A DNA stretch of 64,000 nt. Source: Desulfotomaculum copahuensis. Lineage in GTDB: Bacteria > Bacillota > Desulfotomaculia > Desulfotomaculales > Desulfovirgulaceae. This document shows, piece by piece, positions 6,832-17,548 of this stretch (position 1 is the first letter of the stretch; the number at the start of each line of letters is the position of its first letter). Under the pieces are notes generated by a model. It saw only the letters and a program-made list of their open reading frames with translations, searched no databases and had not been told where the DNA came from. The stretch covers positions 1 through 64,000 of the forward strand of contig NZ_LYVF01000106.1 in NCBI RefSeq assembly GCF_001655685.1, in the 5' to 3' direction. The translations under genes were made by a program, and so were the position numbers.

Positions 6832-9171
6832 TTGTCAAACACACTGGTGATCGTGGAATCACCGGCCAAGGCCAAAAGCATCGGCAAGTTCCTGGGTAAA
6901 AAATATACTGTCAAGGCCTCCATGGGGCATGTGCGGGATCTGCCGCGCAGCCAGTTCGGGGTGGATGTGGAAAGCAACTTTCAACCCAAATACATTACCA
7001 TCCGGGGCAAGGGCGAAATCATCAAAGAATTGAAATCGGCCGTCAAGAAAGCGGACCGCGTGCTGCTGGCCTCCGACCCCGACCGGGAAGGGGAGGCCAT
7101 CGCCTGGCATTTGCAAAATGTGTTGAATATAAGCGAAAATGAGCCCTGCCGGATTGAGTTCAACGAGATTACCAAAAATGCCATCCAGAGCGCCGTTCAG
7201 TCGCCCCGGGCTATTGACCGCAACCGGGTGAGTGCCCAGCAGGCCCGGCGCATTTTGGACCGCCTGGTGGGCTACAATTTGAGCCCGCTGCTCTGGCGCA
7301 AGGTGAAAAAAGGACTGTCCGCCGGGCGGGTGCAGTCGGTGGCGGTGCGCCTGATCTGCGACCGGGAGGAGGAAATCAATGCCTTTGTCCCGGAAGAATA
7401 CTGGACGCTGGCCGGCGTTTTCGCCCGTCGGCAGGACGGGCAATGCTTCGAAGCCAAACTGCACAAGATCGGCGGGCAGAAGGCGGAGATCCCCGACCAG
7501 GAGCGCATGGAGGAGATCTTGCGGGATTTGCGTGACGTTTCCTACCGGGTGGTCAAAATCACCCGCCGGGAGAAGTCCCGCCAGCCGGCGCCCCCTTTCA
7601 TCACCAGCAGCCTGCAGCAGGAGGCCTACCGCAAGTTGAATTTCACCGCCCGCAAGACCATGCTGGTGGCCCAGCAGTTGTACGAAGGCCTGGATCTGGG
7701 CAAGCAGGGACATACCGGCCTGGTCACCTACATCCGCACCGATTCCACCCGGGTGTCCGCCCAGGCGGTCGAGACAGTGCGCTCTTTTATCGGCGGACGT
7801 TTCGGACCCTCCTATGTGCCGGAGAAACCCCGCCAGACAGCGGCCCGGGGCCGGGCGCAGGACGCGCACGAGGCCATCCGCCCGACCGATGTAAACCGTG
7901 AGCCGGAGACGGTGAAGCAGTTTCTCTCCGCCGACCAGTACAAGCTCTACCGGTTGATCTGGTCCCGGTTTGTGGCCAGTCAAATGAGTGCGGCCGTTTT
8001 CGACACCACCAGTGTGGACATCAGCGGCGGGCGCTATATTTTCCGGGCCACCGGTTCGGTGCTCAAGTTTCCCGGTTATCTGCGGGTTTACGAAGAATCC
8101 CGGGATGATGCGGAGCAGGAAGGGGAAAACATTCCGCCCGGCCTGGCCGAAGGGGAAGAGCTGACCGTGCGCTCCCTGACTCCCGGGCAGCATTTCACTC
8201 AGCCGCCGCCCCGTTACACCGATGCCACCCTGGTCAAGGCGCTGGAGGAAAAGGGCATCGGCCGGCCGAGCACCTATGCCCCGATTGTCGAAACCATTCT
8301 CAAACGGGGTTATGTGGCGCGGGAGAAAAAGCAGCTCGTGCCCACCGAACTGGGCATGGTTGTGGTGGATTTATTGAAGAAGTATTTTCCCGATATCATT
8401 GACGTGGAATTTACGGCCGGGATGGAGTCCGGCCTGGACCGGGTGGAGGAGGGTGAACTGGACTGGGTCCAGTTGCTGGAGCTTTTTTACCCGCCTTTTA
8501 AAGCGACTCTGGAGCGGGCGGAGGAGGAAATCGGCCAGATGAATGTGGCCGATGAGGTAACCGATGAAGTTTGCGAGTACTGCGGCCGCAACATGGTGAT
8601 CAAGATGGGCCGTTACGGCAAGTTCCTGGCCTGCCCGGGCTTCCCCGAGTGCCGCAATACCCGCCCGCTGCTCGAACCGACGGGGGTGTCCTGTCCGCGC
8701 TGCACCGGTGAACTGGTTTTGCGGCGGAGCAAGAAGGGACGCAAGTTTTACGGGTGCAGCCGCTACCCGGACTGCGACTTTGTGGTTTGGGACGAACCGC
8801 TCAAGGAAAAATGCCCTCATTGCGGTGGACTGATGGTACAAAAGGCCGGCCGCGGCCAGAAGGCCGCCCCCCGGTGTATCAATCCCGAATGTGCCGGTAG
8901 CGGCAGGGAAATAAGCATTCCGGGCAACGGGGCGGCGCCGGCGGCCGGCGGCAAAAAGCAAGGGGCGGGTGAAGCAAAAAAGAGAAAACCGGTCCGGGGG
9001 AAGGCGGTACCCAAAACCGGCGCCGGCAAGAAAACCGCGGCGGCCGGGAACAGCCGCGGCGCCGGGAAGAAAACCGCGGCGGCCGGGAACAGCCGCGGCG
9101 CCGGCAAAAAAACCGCGGCGGCTGAAAACAGCCGGGCCGCAGCCCTGGGAACCGGTGCCGGCACCGTGTAG
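6832..9171 (+). CDS. topA: DNA topoisomerase I (type IA)
   Basis: It relaxes negatively supercoiled DNA by passing strands through a transient 5'-phosphotyrosyl break. The TOPRIM domain is at the start (IVESPAKAKSIGKFLG; DPDREGEAIAWHL). The active-site Tyr is in LVTYIRTDSTRVS. Three C-terminal zinc ribbons follow: CEYCGRN...CPGFPEC, CPRCTGE...CSRYPDC and CPHCGG...CINPEC. The protein ends in a Lys/Ala/Gly-rich tail with three 13-residue repeats. The start codon is TTG, with AAGGGGTGA upstream and the expected MSNTLVIVESPAKA sequence. At 779 residues it is longer than average because of the basic tail. Confidence 0.97.
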   Translation: MSNTLVIVESPAKAKSIGKFLGKKYTVKASMGHVRDLPRSQFGVDVESNFQPKYITIRGKGEIIKELKSAVKKADRVLLASDPDREGEAIAWHLQNVLNISENEPCRIEFNEITKNAIQSAVQSPRAIDRNRVSAQQARRILDRLVGYNLSPLLWRKVKKGLSAGRVQSVAVRLICDREEEINAFVPEEYWTLAGVFARRQDGQCFEAKLHKIGGQKAEIPDQERMEEILRDLRDVSYRVVKITRREKSRQPAPPFITSSLQQEAYRKLNFTARKTMLVAQQLYEGLDLGKQGHTGLVTYIRTDSTRVSAQAVETVRSFIGGRFGPSYVPEKPRQTAARGRAQDAHEAIRPTDVNREPETVKQFLSADQYKLYRLIWSRFVASQMSAAVFDTTSVDISGGRYIFRATGSVLKFPGYLRVYEESRDDAEQEGENIPPGLAEGEELTVRSLTPGQHFTQPPPRYTDATLVKALEEKGIGRPSTYAPIVETILKRGYVAREKKQLVPTELGMVVVDLLKKYFPDIIDVEFTAGMESGLDRVEEGELDWVQLLELFYPPFKATLERAEEEIGQMNVADEVTDEVCEYCGRNMVIKMGRYGKFLACPGFPECRNTRPLLEPTGVSCPRCTGELVLRRSKKGRKFYGCSRYPDCDFVVWDEPLKEKCPHCGGLMVQKAGRGQKAAPRCINPECAGSGREISIPGNGAAPAAGGKKQGAGEAKKRKPVRGKAVPKTGAGKKTAAAGNSRGAGKKTAAAGNSRGAGKKTAAAENSRAAALGTGAGTV
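9022..9138 (+). repeat. Three tandem 39-bp repeats coding the TopA tail
   Basis: Three consecutive 39-base units (9022-9060, 9061-9099, 9100-9138). The first two are nearly identical; the third has drifted. Each encodes AGKKTAAAGNSRG or a close variant. The repeats keep the reading frame, so copy-number change would alter tail length without breaking the gene. Confidence 0.9.
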
Positions 9172-9225
9172 GCGGTGGAAAAGAGCCCGGGTGTGAAAGT
9201 TTTGGAGTAAAGAAAGGGACGTCAA

Positions 9226-10560
9226 GTGGCAGTGACCATTGTCGGAGCCGGCCTGGCCGGGGCGGAAGCCGCCTGGCAGCTGGCCCGCCGCGGCGTGCCG
9301 GTCAGGCTGTATGAAATGCGCCCGGTCAAATCGACTCCGGCGCATCATACGGGGGATTTTGCCGAGCTGGTTTGCAGCAACTCCCTGCGTGCCGCCGCGC
9401 TGGAAAACGCCGTCGGGTTGTTGAAAGAGGAGATGCGCCGGCTCGGTTCTTTGATCATGGCCTGTGCCGACGCGCACCGGGTGCCGGCCGGCGGGGCGCT
9501 GGCGGTGGACCGGGAGGGATTCGCCGCCGCAGTGACCGGTGCTTTGACGGCACATGAGCAGGTAACGGTCATCCGGCAGGAAGTAACCGTTATCCCGGAT
9601 GATCCGGTGGTTATCCTGGCCACCGGCCCGCTCACCTCTCCGGCGCTGGCCGAAAGCCTGCGCCGTTTGACCGGCCGGGATTGTTTTTATTTTTATGATG
9701 CGGTGGCGCCCATTGTCACCCTGGAATCCATCGACACGACCAAAGTCTTCCGCTCTTCCCGCTATGACAAGGGGGAGGGGGAATATATCAACTGCCCGCT
9801 GAACCGGGAGGAATACGGGCGCTTTCAAGCCGCTCTGGCGGCGGCGGAGCGTGCCCCGCGCAAGGAGTTAGAGAGGGAGGTCAATTTCGAGGGCTGCATG
9901 CCCATCGAAGTGCTGGCCCGGCGGGGCGGGGACACCATGCGCTACGGACCGCTGAAGCCGGTGGGACTGACCGATCCGCGCACCGGCCGCCGGCCGTATG
10001 CGGTGGTGCAACTGCGCCAGGATAACGCCGCCGGCACATTGTACAATCTGGTCGGTTTTCAAACCCACCTCAAGTGGGACGAGCAGAAACGGGTTTTCCG
10101 GATGATTCCCGGTCTGGAGGCGGCCGAGTTCGTCCGCTTCGGTGTCATGCACCGCAACACCTACGTTAATTCACCGGTGCTTCTGGCGCCCACCATGGCC
10201 TGCAAACAAAGGCCGGGGCTGTTCCTGGCCGGGCAGATCACCGGGGTGGAGGGTTATGTGGAATCGGCGGCGGCCGGCCTGATGGCCGGCGTTAATGCGG
10301 CCCGCCTGTACCGGGGAAAGGAGCCGCTGGTCTTCCCCCGGGAAACGGCCCACGGTTCCCTGGCCTATTATATCACCAGCGCGGATCCGTCCCGCTTTCA
10401 GCCCATGAATGTGACTTTCGGGCTGTTTCCGCCACTGCCGGAAGCGGTGCGGGAGCGGAAACGGCGCAACCGCCTGTTGGCGGAAAGGGCGCTGCAGGCG
10501 CTGACGGACTGGATGCGGAAGCAGGAATTGACCGTACCGGCCGGCCCGGTACTGGTATAA
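9226..10560 (+). CDS. trmFO: Folate-dependent tRNA uridine-54 C5-methyltransferase
   Basis: TrmFO uses methylenetetrahydrofolate and FAD to make ribothymidine at position 54 of tRNA. The N-terminal dinucleotide-binding motif is [17 protein letters not shown]. Family blocks follow: [11 protein letters not shown], the Cys-containing [10 protein letters not shown] (near residue 225), [14 protein letters not shown], and the C-terminal [17 protein letters not shown]. The start is GTG 9226. Length of 444 residues is normal for the family. It lies between topA and xerC as in Bacillus (gid locus). Confidence 0.96.
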   Translation: MAVTIVGAGLAGAEAAWQLARRGVPVRLYEMRPVKSTPAHHTGDFAELVCSNSLRAAALENAVGLLKEEMRRLGSLIMACADAHRVPAGGALAVDREGFAAAVTGALTAHEQVTVIRQEVTVIPDDPVVILATGPLTSPALAESLRRLTGRDCFYFYDAVAPIVTLESIDTTKVFRSSRYDKGEGEYINCPLNREEYGRFQAALAAAERAPRKELEREVNFEGCMPIEVLARRGGDTMRYGPLKPVGLTDPRTGRRPYAVVQLRQDNAAGTLYNLVGFQTHLKWDEQKRVFRMIPGLEAAEFVRFGVMHRNTYVNSPVLLAPTMACKQRPGLFLAGQITGVEGYVESAAAGLMAGVNAARLYRGKEPLVFPRETAHGSLAYYITSADPSRFQPMNVTFGLFPPLPEAVRERKRRNRLLAERALQALTDWMRKQELTVPAGPVLV

Positions 10561-10810
10561 AAATGCGGCACCCGTTGGCCGGCCACGGTTGTAGCAAGGA
10601 CTGCCCGTTCTTGGAACAAGCCGGTTCCGGCGGACGGAAAGCCGGTTTGCCGCCGGATGGTAAAAGTTTGCCGGGGGGAGCTGTTAGTCAGCGGAATACC
10701 CGGGGAAGCGGAAACTGTAAATTTTCGTTTTCCGGCAAACTTCGAAAGGGAACAGTCCCCTTCCGGGTGATGTTTCCAGGCGGGGGTTTTCCGGAGGTGT
10801 TTGATAAACG

Positions 10811-11713
10811 ATGTATTCTTATATCGACAGTTTTATATATTACCTGCAACTGGAAAAAAACGCTTCACCGCACACTCTGGACAACTATCAGCGGGATCTC
10901 TTCCAGGGGCTGGATTTTTTTGCCCGTGTCCGGCACAAGGAAGACAGCCGGCTGGAGCCGGCTGAAATCGACCACCTGCTCATGCGTTCCTACCTGGGCG
11001 AGTTACAGTCGCAGGGACTGTCCCGCCGTTCCATTGCCCGTAAACTGGCCGCCTGGCGGTCATTTTTCCGTTATTTGAGCCGGGAGGGGGTGGTTCCGGC
11101 CAGTCCCCTGACCCGCTTGTCTTCGCCGCGGCTGGAGAAAAAATTGCCCCGTTTTCTGTTTCCCGATCAATGCCGCGCGCTGGTGGAGGCGCCGGACACG
11201 GGTACGCCGCTGGGCAGTCGTGACCGGGCGCTGCTGGAAACCCTTTATGCCGGCGGGATGCGGGTAGGGGAACTGGTTTCCCTGGATCTGGACGACCTGG
11301 AGCTGACCCGGGGCCACCTGCGGGTGGCCGGCAAGGGGGCGCGGGAACGCCTGGCTCCGCTGGGTTCATTTGCCATTGCAGCGTTGCGGGATTACCTGCT
11401 CGGGGGCCGGCCCGCGCTGGCCGTCCCCGGGAGTGAGCGGGCGGTGTTTCTTAATTACCGGGGCGGCCGGTTGTCGGTCAGGGGCGTGCGCAAAATAATC
11501 AACAAGTATGTCAAGCAGTTGAGCCTGGAAGGCCGGGTCAGCCCGCACACCCTGCGTCATTCCTTTGCCACCCACCTGCTCGACAACGGCGCTGATTTGC
11601 GGGCGGTGCAGGAGTTGCTGGGTCATGTGCGCCTGTCCACCACCCAGATTTATACCCACGTGACCCGGGAAAGGTTGAAAGAAGTTTACCGGCGCGCGCA
11701 TCCCCGGGCGTAA
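10811..11713 (+). CDS. xerC: Tyrosine recombinase XerC
   Basis: A 300-residue site-specific recombinase that resolves chromosome dimers at dif. The N-terminal SAM-like domain opens with [22 protein letters not shown]. The catalytic residues are visible: Arg in [10 protein letters not shown], His-x-x-Arg in [14 protein letters not shown], His in [14 protein letters not shown] and the Tyr nucleophile in the same stretch (TTQIYTHV). Position between trmFO and hslV fits codV/xerC of Bacilli rather than a phage integrase. The 250 bases before it hold no convincing gene, only a small hairpin (AAGGG/CCCTT near 10747-10765). Confidence 0.93.
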   Translation: MYSYIDSFIYYLQLEKNASPHTLDNYQRDLFQGLDFFARVRHKEDSRLEPAEIDHLLMRSYLGELQSQGLSRRSIARKLAAWRSFFRYLSREGVVPASPLTRLSSPRLEKKLPRFLFPDQCRALVEAPDTGTPLGSRDRALLETLYAGGMRVGELVSLDLDDLELTRGHLRVAGKGARERLAPLGSFAIAALRDYLLGGRPALAVPGSERAVFLNYRGGRLSVRGVRKIINKYVKQLSLEGRVSPHTLRHSFATHLLDNGADLRAVQELLGHVRLSTTQIYTHVTRERLKEVYRRAHPRA

Positions 11714-11846
11714 AATTTTGCCCGGCAACAGGGAAAGCTATACTATAAGGCGTGCATTTCCCGCCCGGTTTCCACCGTATTTTTGTCCCGGTCCGGATCC
11801 TAAAGAGCATATAACAAGTTTTAATTTTTTGGAGGGGAAGATAAAC

Positions 11847-12380
11847 ATGTTTTCTGCCACGACCATAGTGGCCGTGCAAAAGGACGGCCGGGTCGCCCTG
11901 GCCGGGGACGGCCAGGTTACCTTCGGACAGAATACCATCTTAAAGCATCATGCCCGGAAAATCCGCCGCCTGCACAACGAAAAAGTGCTGGCCGGTTTTG
12001 CCGGTTCGGTGGCCGACGCCTTTACGCTGTTTGAAAAGTTTGAAGGGCAGCTGGAAACATACCATGGCAATTTACAGCGGGCGGCTGTGGAACTGGCCAA
12101 GGAATGGCGGATGGATAAAATGCTGCGCCGCCTGGAGGCGCTGCTTATTGTGGCCGACCGGCAGCACATGCTCATGCTTTCCGGCAGCGGGGAAGTGATT
12201 GAACCGGACGACGGGGTGGCCGCCATCGGCTCCGGCGGTCCTTATGCCCTGGCCGCCGCGCGGGCGCTGGTCAAACACACCGCGCTCACCGCGGCGGAAG
12301 TGGTCCGGGAGGCGCTGTCCATTGCCGCCGGCATTTGCGTTTATACCAACGAAAACATCACCGTGGAAGAATTGAGCTAG
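11847..12380 (+). CDS. hslV: ATP-dependent protease peptidase subunit HslV
   Basis: The N-terminal-nucleophile peptidase of the HslUV (ClpYQ) protease. The protein starts [20 protein letters not shown], so the expected Thr-Thr-Ile is preceded by three residues, like the extended ClpQ of Bacillus. Other family marks are [27 protein letters not shown] and [26 protein letters not shown] lies nine bases before ATG 11847; the longer frame beginning at 11718 is not supported. Length is 177 residues. The hslU gene follows. Confidence 0.95.
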   Translation: MFSATTIVAVQKDGRVALAGDGQVTFGQNTILKHHARKIRRLHNEKVLAGFAGSVADAFTLFEKFEGQLETYHGNLQRAAVELAKEWRMDKMLRRLEALLIVADRQHMLMLSGSGEVIEPDDGVAAIGSGGPYALAAARALVKHTALTAAEVVREALSIAAGICVYTNENITVEELS

Positions 12381-12448
12381 CAGCATATATTTGTTAGAGT
12401 AGAAATGTTTTCATCAACCCCGGCAAATAATATGGGGAGGTAATCAAT

Positions 12449-13846
12449 ATGGAAAACCTGACGCCAAAGCAAATTGTGGCGGAACTGGACAAATACATTA
12501 TCGGCCAGCAGCAGGCCAAGCGGGCGGTGGCTGTGGCCCTGCGCAACCGTTACCGGCGCAGCCTTTTATCCCGGGATCTGCAGGAAGAAGTGGTGCCCAA
12601 AAACATCCTCATGATCGGTCCCACCGGCGTGGGCAAGACGGAAATTGCCCGCCGTTTGGCCAGGTTGGTGAAGGCGCCTTTTATCAAGGTGGAGGCGACC
12701 AAATTTACCGAAGTGGGTTATGTAGGCCGGGACGTGGAGAGCATGGTGCGCGATCTGGTGGAGACAGCCATCCGCATGGTGCGTCAGGAAAAGATGGAAC
12801 AGGTGCGGGAACGGGCGCAGAAAATGGCCGGTGAGCGCATTGTGGAGTTGCTGGTGCCACTGCCCAGCCAGGAATCACCGGTGAAAAATCCGCTGGAGAT
12901 GCTGTTTGGCGGTGCAAAGCAGACCGAACAGGTGGATCAGGTGCACGAGCAGCGCATCAAACGGGTGCAGTTCGAGCGTGAGGCGTTGCGGGAGAAACTG
13001 GCCCGGGGGGAACTGGAAAACGAATATCTGGATATTGAAGTGGAAGACAATGCGCCGCCCATGCTGGAGGTGTTTACCGGCTCCGGAGTGGAGGAAATGG
13101 GCATCAATATCCAGGATGTGCTGGGCGGCATCTTTCCGAAAAAGAAGCGCAAGCGCAAGGTGACTGTAGCGGAGGCCAGAAAAATCCTCACTCAGCAGGA
13201 GGCACAGAAGCTGATCGATATGGACGAGGTCAATGCTGATGCCGTAAGACGGGCGGAGGAGCAGGGGATCATCTTCCTGGACGAAATCGATAAAATCGCC
13301 GGGCGGGAGGGCGGTTACGGACCCGATGTTTCCCGGGGCGGCGTACAGCGGGATATCCTGCCCATTGTGGAAGGCTCGACGGTGGTGACCAAATATGGTC
13401 CGGTGAAGACGGATCATATCCTGTTCATTGCGGCCGGCGCTTTTCATGTCAGCAAACCGTCGGATTTAATTCCCGAACTGCAGGGCCGCTTCCCGATCCG
13501 GGTGGAGTTGAAGAGTCTGGGCGAAGACGAATTTCTGCAAATCCTGACCGAGCCGCAAAACTCCCTGATCAAACAATACACGGCGTTACTTGGGACAGAG
13601 GGTATTAACATAAAATTTTCACAAGATTCCCTTGTCGAAATTGCAAAAATCGCTTATACTGTTAATGAGCAGACTGAAAACATAGGTGCCCGGCGTTTGC
13701 ATACTATTATGGAAAAGTTGCTGGAAGAAATGTCTTTTGACGCCCCGGAGCTGAAAGGACGGAGTTTCTGTATCGATCAGGATTATGTCCGGCAAAAACT
13801 AGGTGAAATAGTAAAGAACGAGGATCTGAGTCGCTACATTCTTTAA
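12449..13846 (+). CDS. hslU: ATPase subunit HslU of the HslUV protease
   Basis: An AAA+ unfoldase that feeds substrates to HslV. Visible motifs: the opening [20 protein letters not shown], Walker [14 protein letters not shown] (about 57-69), the pore loop [14 protein letters not shown], an I-domain of about 130 residues rich in charged helices, Walker [13 protein letters not shown], and the sensor-2 region [18 protein letters not shown]. Length of 465 residues is normal. GGGAGG precedes the ATG. It is followed after 15 bases by codY, as in Bacillus. Confidence 0.96.
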   Translation: MENLTPKQIVAELDKYIIGQQQAKRAVAVALRNRYRRSLLSRDLQEEVVPKNILMIGPTGVGKTEIARRLARLVKAPFIKVEATKFTEVGYVGRDVESMVRDLVETAIRMVRQEKMEQVRERAQKMAGERIVELLVPLPSQESPVKNPLEMLFGGAKQTEQVDQVHEQRIKRVQFEREALREKLARGELENEYLDIEVEDNAPPMLEVFTGSGVEEMGINIQDVLGGIFPKKKRKRKVTVAEARKILTQQEAQKLIDMDEVNADAVRRAEEQGIIFLDEIDKIAGREGGYGPDVSRGGVQRDILPIVEGSTVVTKYGPVKTDHILFIAAGAFHVSKPSDLIPELQGRFPIRVELKSLGEDEFLQILTEPQNSLIKQYTALLGTEGINIKFSQDSLVEIAKIAYTVNEQTENIGARRLHTIMEKLLEEMSFDAPELKGRSFCIDQDYVRQKLGEIVKNEDLSRYIL

Positions 13847-13861
13847 GGAAGGAGTGTCGGC

Positions 13862-14650
13862 ATGCGGACATTGCTGGAAAAGACACGTTCCATCAACAAG
13901 CTTTTACAGAAATCGGCCGGTTATCCGGTGGACTTCAAGGAAATAGCCGCCATCTTGAGCGAAAACATCGAATGCAGCGTCTATATCATCGACCGGCGGG
14001 GGAAAGCACTGGGCCATTCCTACTTGAAGGGGTTTACCTGTGAAACCATGCGGGAGTATGTGGAATCTCCCGAGGGCTTTCCCCAGGACTATAATGAAAA
14101 CCTGCTGCAAATCAACGAGACGCATGCGAATTTTTGCCAGACAGGTAATGCCTGTGTTTTCAGCACGGGTGAAAAGCGCTGCAAGTTTCACAACAAGGTG
14201 ACCACCGTGGTACCGATTGCCGGCGCCGGTGCCCGCCTGGGCACACTGGTGCTGGCCAAGTTCGACAATTATTTCACCGACGAAGACTTAATCCTGGCTG
14301 AATACGGGGCAACAGTGGTGGGTATGGAGATCCTGCGCGCGCGTTCCGACCGGATGGAGGAAGAGGCGCGCAAGCGGGCGGCCGTGCAAATCGCCCTGGG
14401 AACGCTGTCCTACTCCGAATTGGACGCGGTGCAGCACATTTTTGAACAGCTGGAAGGCGACGAGGGCCTGCTGGTGGCCAGCAAGATTGCCGACCGGGTG
14501 GGCATCACCAGATCGGTGATCGTCAACGCTTTGCGCAAGTTCGAAAGCGCCGGCGTGATCGAATCCAAATCGCTGGGCATGAAGGGAACCTATATCAGAG
14601 TGCTCAACGACCGGTTGCTCGAGGAACTGGAGCGAATCCGGCAGCATTAA
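13862..14650 (+). CDS. codY: Global nutritional regulator CodY
   Basis: A GTP- and branched-chain-amino-acid-sensing repressor. The N-terminal GAF domain covers about residues 1-155. The C-terminal winged helix reads [21 protein letters not shown], the strongly conserved CodY DNA-binding block, followed by [20 protein letters not shown]. Length of 262 residues is typical. It is last in the hslVU-codY unit and is closed by a terminator. Confidence 0.97.
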   Translation: MRTLLEKTRSINKLLQKSAGYPVDFKEIAAILSENIECSVYIIDRRGKALGHSYLKGFTCETMREYVESPEGFPQDYNENLLQINETHANFCQTGNACVFSTGEKRCKFHNKVTTVVPIAGAGARLGTLVLAKFDNYFTDEDLILAEYGATVVGMEILRARSDRMEEEARKRAAVQIALGTLSYSELDAVQHIFEQLEGDEGLLVASKIADRVGITRSVIVNALRKFESAGVIESKSLGMKGTYIRVLNDRLLEELERIRQH

Positions 14651-14687
14651 AAAAAGCCACAGTCTTAACGGGCTGTGGTTTTTCTTT
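14651..14687 (+). terminator. Rho-independent terminator after codY
   Basis: AAAAGCCACAG pairs with CTGTGGTTTTT, continued by TCTTTT. It separates the plus-strand housekeeping block from the convergent Crp/Fnr gene. Confidence 0.88.
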
Positions 14688-14705
14688 TGGGGGTTACCTC
14701 CGTTC

Positions 14706-15383
14706 TCACAGCCACGTCTTCAAACGTTCCCGGTTGACAATGATGTCCTGCCGGTTGACAGTCACCGCACCGTCCCGGCGGAATTCGCCCAGGATACGGT
14801 TGACGGTCTCCCGGGAGGTGCCGATCAAGCTGGCCAGTTCCTGGTTGGTCAGGGGCAGGGCGATGCGCAGGCCCTTTGTCACCGGCGTACCGTGTTCGTG
14901 CGCCAGTTCCAGCAGCACGCTGGCCAGGCGCCGCGTGGTGTCCTTGAGCGCCAGATCCATGATTTGGCGCTGTGATACGCGCAGGCGGCGGGCCATTACT
15001 TTCAACAGGGCCAGAGCGATGGAGGGGTTTTTCAACAGCAATTCATCCATATCGGCATTGCGGATCAGTCCGATGCGGGCTTCCTCCACCACTTCCGCGC
15101 AGGCCGGGTAATTGCCGCCGTCGAAAAGCACCACCTCGGCAAAAACTTCACCGGGGTTGATGTAGTGCAGTATGTGTTCGCGCCCTTCCTCGTCCTGTTT
15201 GAAAATTTTAACCCGCCCGGATTTGAGCAGGTACAACGCTTCCCCCGGTTCCCCCTCCATGAAAATGATCCGCCCGCGGGCGTACTTCCGTTCCAGCATC
15301 AGTCCGGCTATTTCCGCCAGTTGTTCACCGGACAGGCCGTTAAAGAGGTACAGGTTTTTCAACCGGGCAATTTCTTCACACAC
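14706..15383 (-). CDS. Crp/Fnr-family transcription regulator
   Basis: A 225-residue protein with a cyclic-nucleotide-binding-like beta barrel (GRIIFMEGEPGEALYLLKSG at about 37-56) and a C-terminal helix-turn-helix (LTNQELASLIGTSRETVNRIL). There is no N-terminal Cys cluster of the oxygen sensor FNR type; only one early Cys is seen. The effector is therefore open. It lies 47 bases downstream of the GH15 gene on the same strand and could be co-transcribed with it. Confidence 0.9.
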   Translation of the reverse strand: MCEEIARLKNLYLFNGLSGEQLAEIAGLMLERKYARGRIIFMEGEPGEALYLLKSGRVKIFKQDEEGREHILHYINPGEVFAEVVLFDGGNYPACAEVVEEARIGLIRNADMDELLLKNPSIALALLKVMARRLRVSQRQIMDLALKDTTRRLASVLLELAHEHGTPVTKGLRIALPLTNQELASLIGTSRETVNRILGEFRRDGAVTVNRQDIIVNRERLKTWL

Positions 15384-15430
15384 GACTTATCACCCTTCCG
15401 GCCGTTCCGGCAGCAGCGGCCTGGAATTAA

Positions 15431-17398
15431 TTATAACCCCTTCAAACCATCCTGCAAAGCCAGATGACAAAGAATGAACATGGCGTGCGACCAAGCCAGG
15501 GGGAGTACCCAGGCCGGGCCGCCCCTTTTTTTGTCCACCTGTTCGGGCAGCAGTCCGGTGGGGGAGGCGTTGGCCAGCGCCCAGCGGTAAAGCGACCGGG
15601 CCTCTTCACGCCGGCCTTGACGGGCGCTGACAATGGCCAGCCAGAGGGTGGTCACAATCCAGGGGTTGCCTCCGGCGTAGGCGTCATCCTCGTAGCGCAA
15701 AATCCCCCCGGACGGGCTTTGGCCCAGGGTGCGGCGCATACTTTCCAGGCAGTTTCCGGACCGCGTGCCGGTTGGATCCAGCAGGCCGAAAGGGAACAGC
15801 AGGCCCAGCAGGGCGGCGTCGATGCGTGTATCCCGGCCGATCCAAAAGAGGTCGTACAGCCCGGAGGGGTCTTTCCCGGTCCAGACCGTCTCCCCCCGGG
15901 TTCGCGCACGCTCGTAGTCGTCGCGGGAGACCTGTTTGGCCACCGCGCGCAGGAAACACCGCCGTTCCCCGTTCCAAAGGCGGTTTTGCACGGCTGTTTT
16001 GATCTGTTCCGCCGCCTGTTTCCAGCGGCCGGACAGTGTGTCTTCACCCTTCAGCCGGGCCAGACGGACGGCCGCCGTCAGGCCGGCGTATACAGCCGCG
16101 GCGGCGTAAGTGCTCTGGCAGAATTCGTCTTCCCAGATATCCATGGAGGCTTCCGGCAGGCCGTTGGACGGTGAAATGCATCCGGTCAGATAATCCGCCG
16201 CCCGGCTGGCGGCGGGCCAGATTTGTTCCATAAAGCGTTCATCCCCGGCAAGCCGGTAATAGTGGCCGTATCCCCAGAGCACCGTGCCCACCTGGTCGAT
16301 TTGCTGTCCCCAGGTGGGCGCCCAGCGGCCGCTGGTAAAATAACGCTGTTGCCAGCTTCCGTCTTTTTCCTGGATGCGGGCGGTGAAGAGGTAGAAGTTT
16401 GCCGCTTCCTTCAGGTAACCGGCCTCCGCCAGGGCCACGGCGGCATAGGTGCCGTCCCGCGGCCAGCAGTAGCCGTAGCCGCCACAGCTGGTGTAATAAG
16501 GGTCGAATTCCGGGGCGGCGATAATGCCGCCGGTGTCGCGGTTGGTGAGCAGTTTTAGTGTGATCAGGGAGCGCCGGTAGGCCAGGTTTTCTTCGTCCGG
16601 CTGATTGTTTGCCGCGGCGGGGGGCAGCCAACCGTGCCAGTAGGCGGTTGTTTGCCTGAGCCATTCCGCACCGGCGGAGCTTTTTATCCTGTCCAGCAGG
16701 GAAAATAGTTCTTCTTCACTGTGCGCGGCGGCCAGGTAAAGGGTTATTTCCATGCTTTTTCCCGGTGCCGGCGGAGCCATTTCCCAGGCCACCGCGCCGG
16801 CGCTGTTTCTGATGTTGGACGAGCCGCCCGGAAAGTTTCCCTGGTTGGCGGCGTTGAGCGGGTCGCCGTAAGTGTTCCGCCGGCCGCAGTGATAACCGAG
16901 CAGGCGGTGGCCGGGAGCGGCCAGGGCCCAAAATACATTGCGCCGGAACTGCACCAGTGCGGACCGGGAAAAAGCCACATACATGCCGTCGTAAAGCGGT
17001 GATTCGTCAATTAAAAAAGAACAGTAGTTAACCAATACCGGCTTTAATTCGACCTCTTTGCCCCCGATGATCCGGTAATGACGCACCAGCACATCATCGT
17101 CCGGCAGGACGAAATCGGTTTGTTCCACGGATAAACCGGTTTCCGGACGGGAGAGCCGGGTAACCAGGATGCTGGTGTCCTCCCGGTAAGATTGCTGTTT
17201 TTGCCAGTGCCCCAGGTGCAGCCAGATGGTTTCACCCTGCCCGGGACGCAGGCCAGTATAGAAACTGCCCAGGTGTTGCCCGGCGTCGATTTGCGGCCAG
17301 AACAAGCGGATCAGCTGGCCGTTTTCCTTAATCCCGGCCAGCATGCGGCCGTTGCCGGTAATTCCGCCGGGCATCTCCGGAGTAATCATCTCGGTCAT
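15431..17398 (-). CDS. Glycoside hydrolase family 15 (glucoamylase-like)
   Basis: A 655-residue protein with an N-terminal beta-sandwich (about 1-270) and a C-terminal (alpha/alpha)6 barrel. Family marks include TSCGGYGYCWPRDGTYAA, the general-acid region LPEASMDIWEDE and the base region near SPTGLLPEQVD. GH15 enzymes release glucose from alpha-glucans or split trehalose. No signal peptide is seen, so it probably acts in the cytoplasm on glycogen-like or storage glucan. RBS GAGGAGG is clear. A promoter candidate lies just upstream. Confidence 0.93.
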   Translation of the reverse strand: MTEMITPEMPGGITGNGRMLAGIKENGQLIRLFWPQIDAGQHLGSFYTGLRPGQGETIWLHLGHWQKQQSYREDTSILVTRLSRPETGLSVEQTDFVLPDDDVLVRHYRIIGGKEVELKPVLVNYCSFLIDESPLYDGMYVAFSRSALVQFRRNVFWALAAPGHRLLGYHCGRRNTYGDPLNAANQGNFPGGSSNIRNSAGAVAWEMAPPAPGKSMEITLYLAAAHSEEELFSLLDRIKSSAGAEWLRQTTAYWHGWLPPAAANNQPDEENLAYRRSLITLKLLTNRDTGGIIAAPEFDPYYTSCGGYGYCWPRDGTYAAVALAEAGYLKEAANFYLFTARIQEKDGSWQQRYFTSGRWAPTWGQQIDQVGTVLWGYGHYYRLAGDERFMEQIWPAASRAADYLTGCISPSNGLPEASMDIWEDEFCQSTYAAAAVYAGLTAAVRLARLKGEDTLSGRWKQAAEQIKTAVQNRLWNGERRCFLRAVAKQVSRDDYERARTRGETVWTGKDPSGLYDLFWIGRDTRIDAALLGLLFPFGLLDPTGTRSGNCLESMRRTLGQSPSGGILRYEDDAYAGGNPWIVTTLWLAIVSARQGRREEARSLYRWALANASPTGLLPEQVDKKRGGPAWVLPLAWSHAMFILCHLALQDGLKGL

Positions 17399-17469
17399 GG
17401 GACAACCTCCTCGGGTCCGGTTATTAACAACATATGTAAGAGCCGGTTTGTTGTTGCAGAGTGATTACT

Positions 17470-17498
17470 AGTATAGTCTAATCAAAGCACCGCCGCAA
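17470..17498 (-). promoter_or_regulatory. Candidate promoter for the GH15 gene
   Basis: On the minus strand TTGCGG and TATACT are separated by exactly 17 bases. The -10 is a 5/6 match and the -35 matches only in TTG. It sits about 70 bases before the GH15 start. Confidence 0.4.
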
Positions 17499-17501
17499 GG
17501 C

Positions 17502-17534
17502 AAGAAAAAATGCGCCGCGGGCGGGGTGCGGCGC
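17502..17534 (-). terminator. Rho-independent terminator of the hydrogenase gene
   Basis: On the minus strand GCGCCGC and GCGGCGC flank a short C-rich loop and are followed by ATTTTTTC. It lies 15 bases after the hydrogenase stop. Confidence 0.8.
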
Positions 17535-17548
17535 GTCCGTTTTCATTT

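Noticed and set aside
8371-9828. 485-codon minus-strand frame opposite topA/trmFO
   Set aside because: Typical long shadow frame of high-G+C coding sequence; the plus-strand proteins are clear family members.
10563-11078. 171-codon open frame before and into xerC
   Set aside because: Its second half overlaps xerC in another frame, and the first half is not protein-like; no ribosome site.
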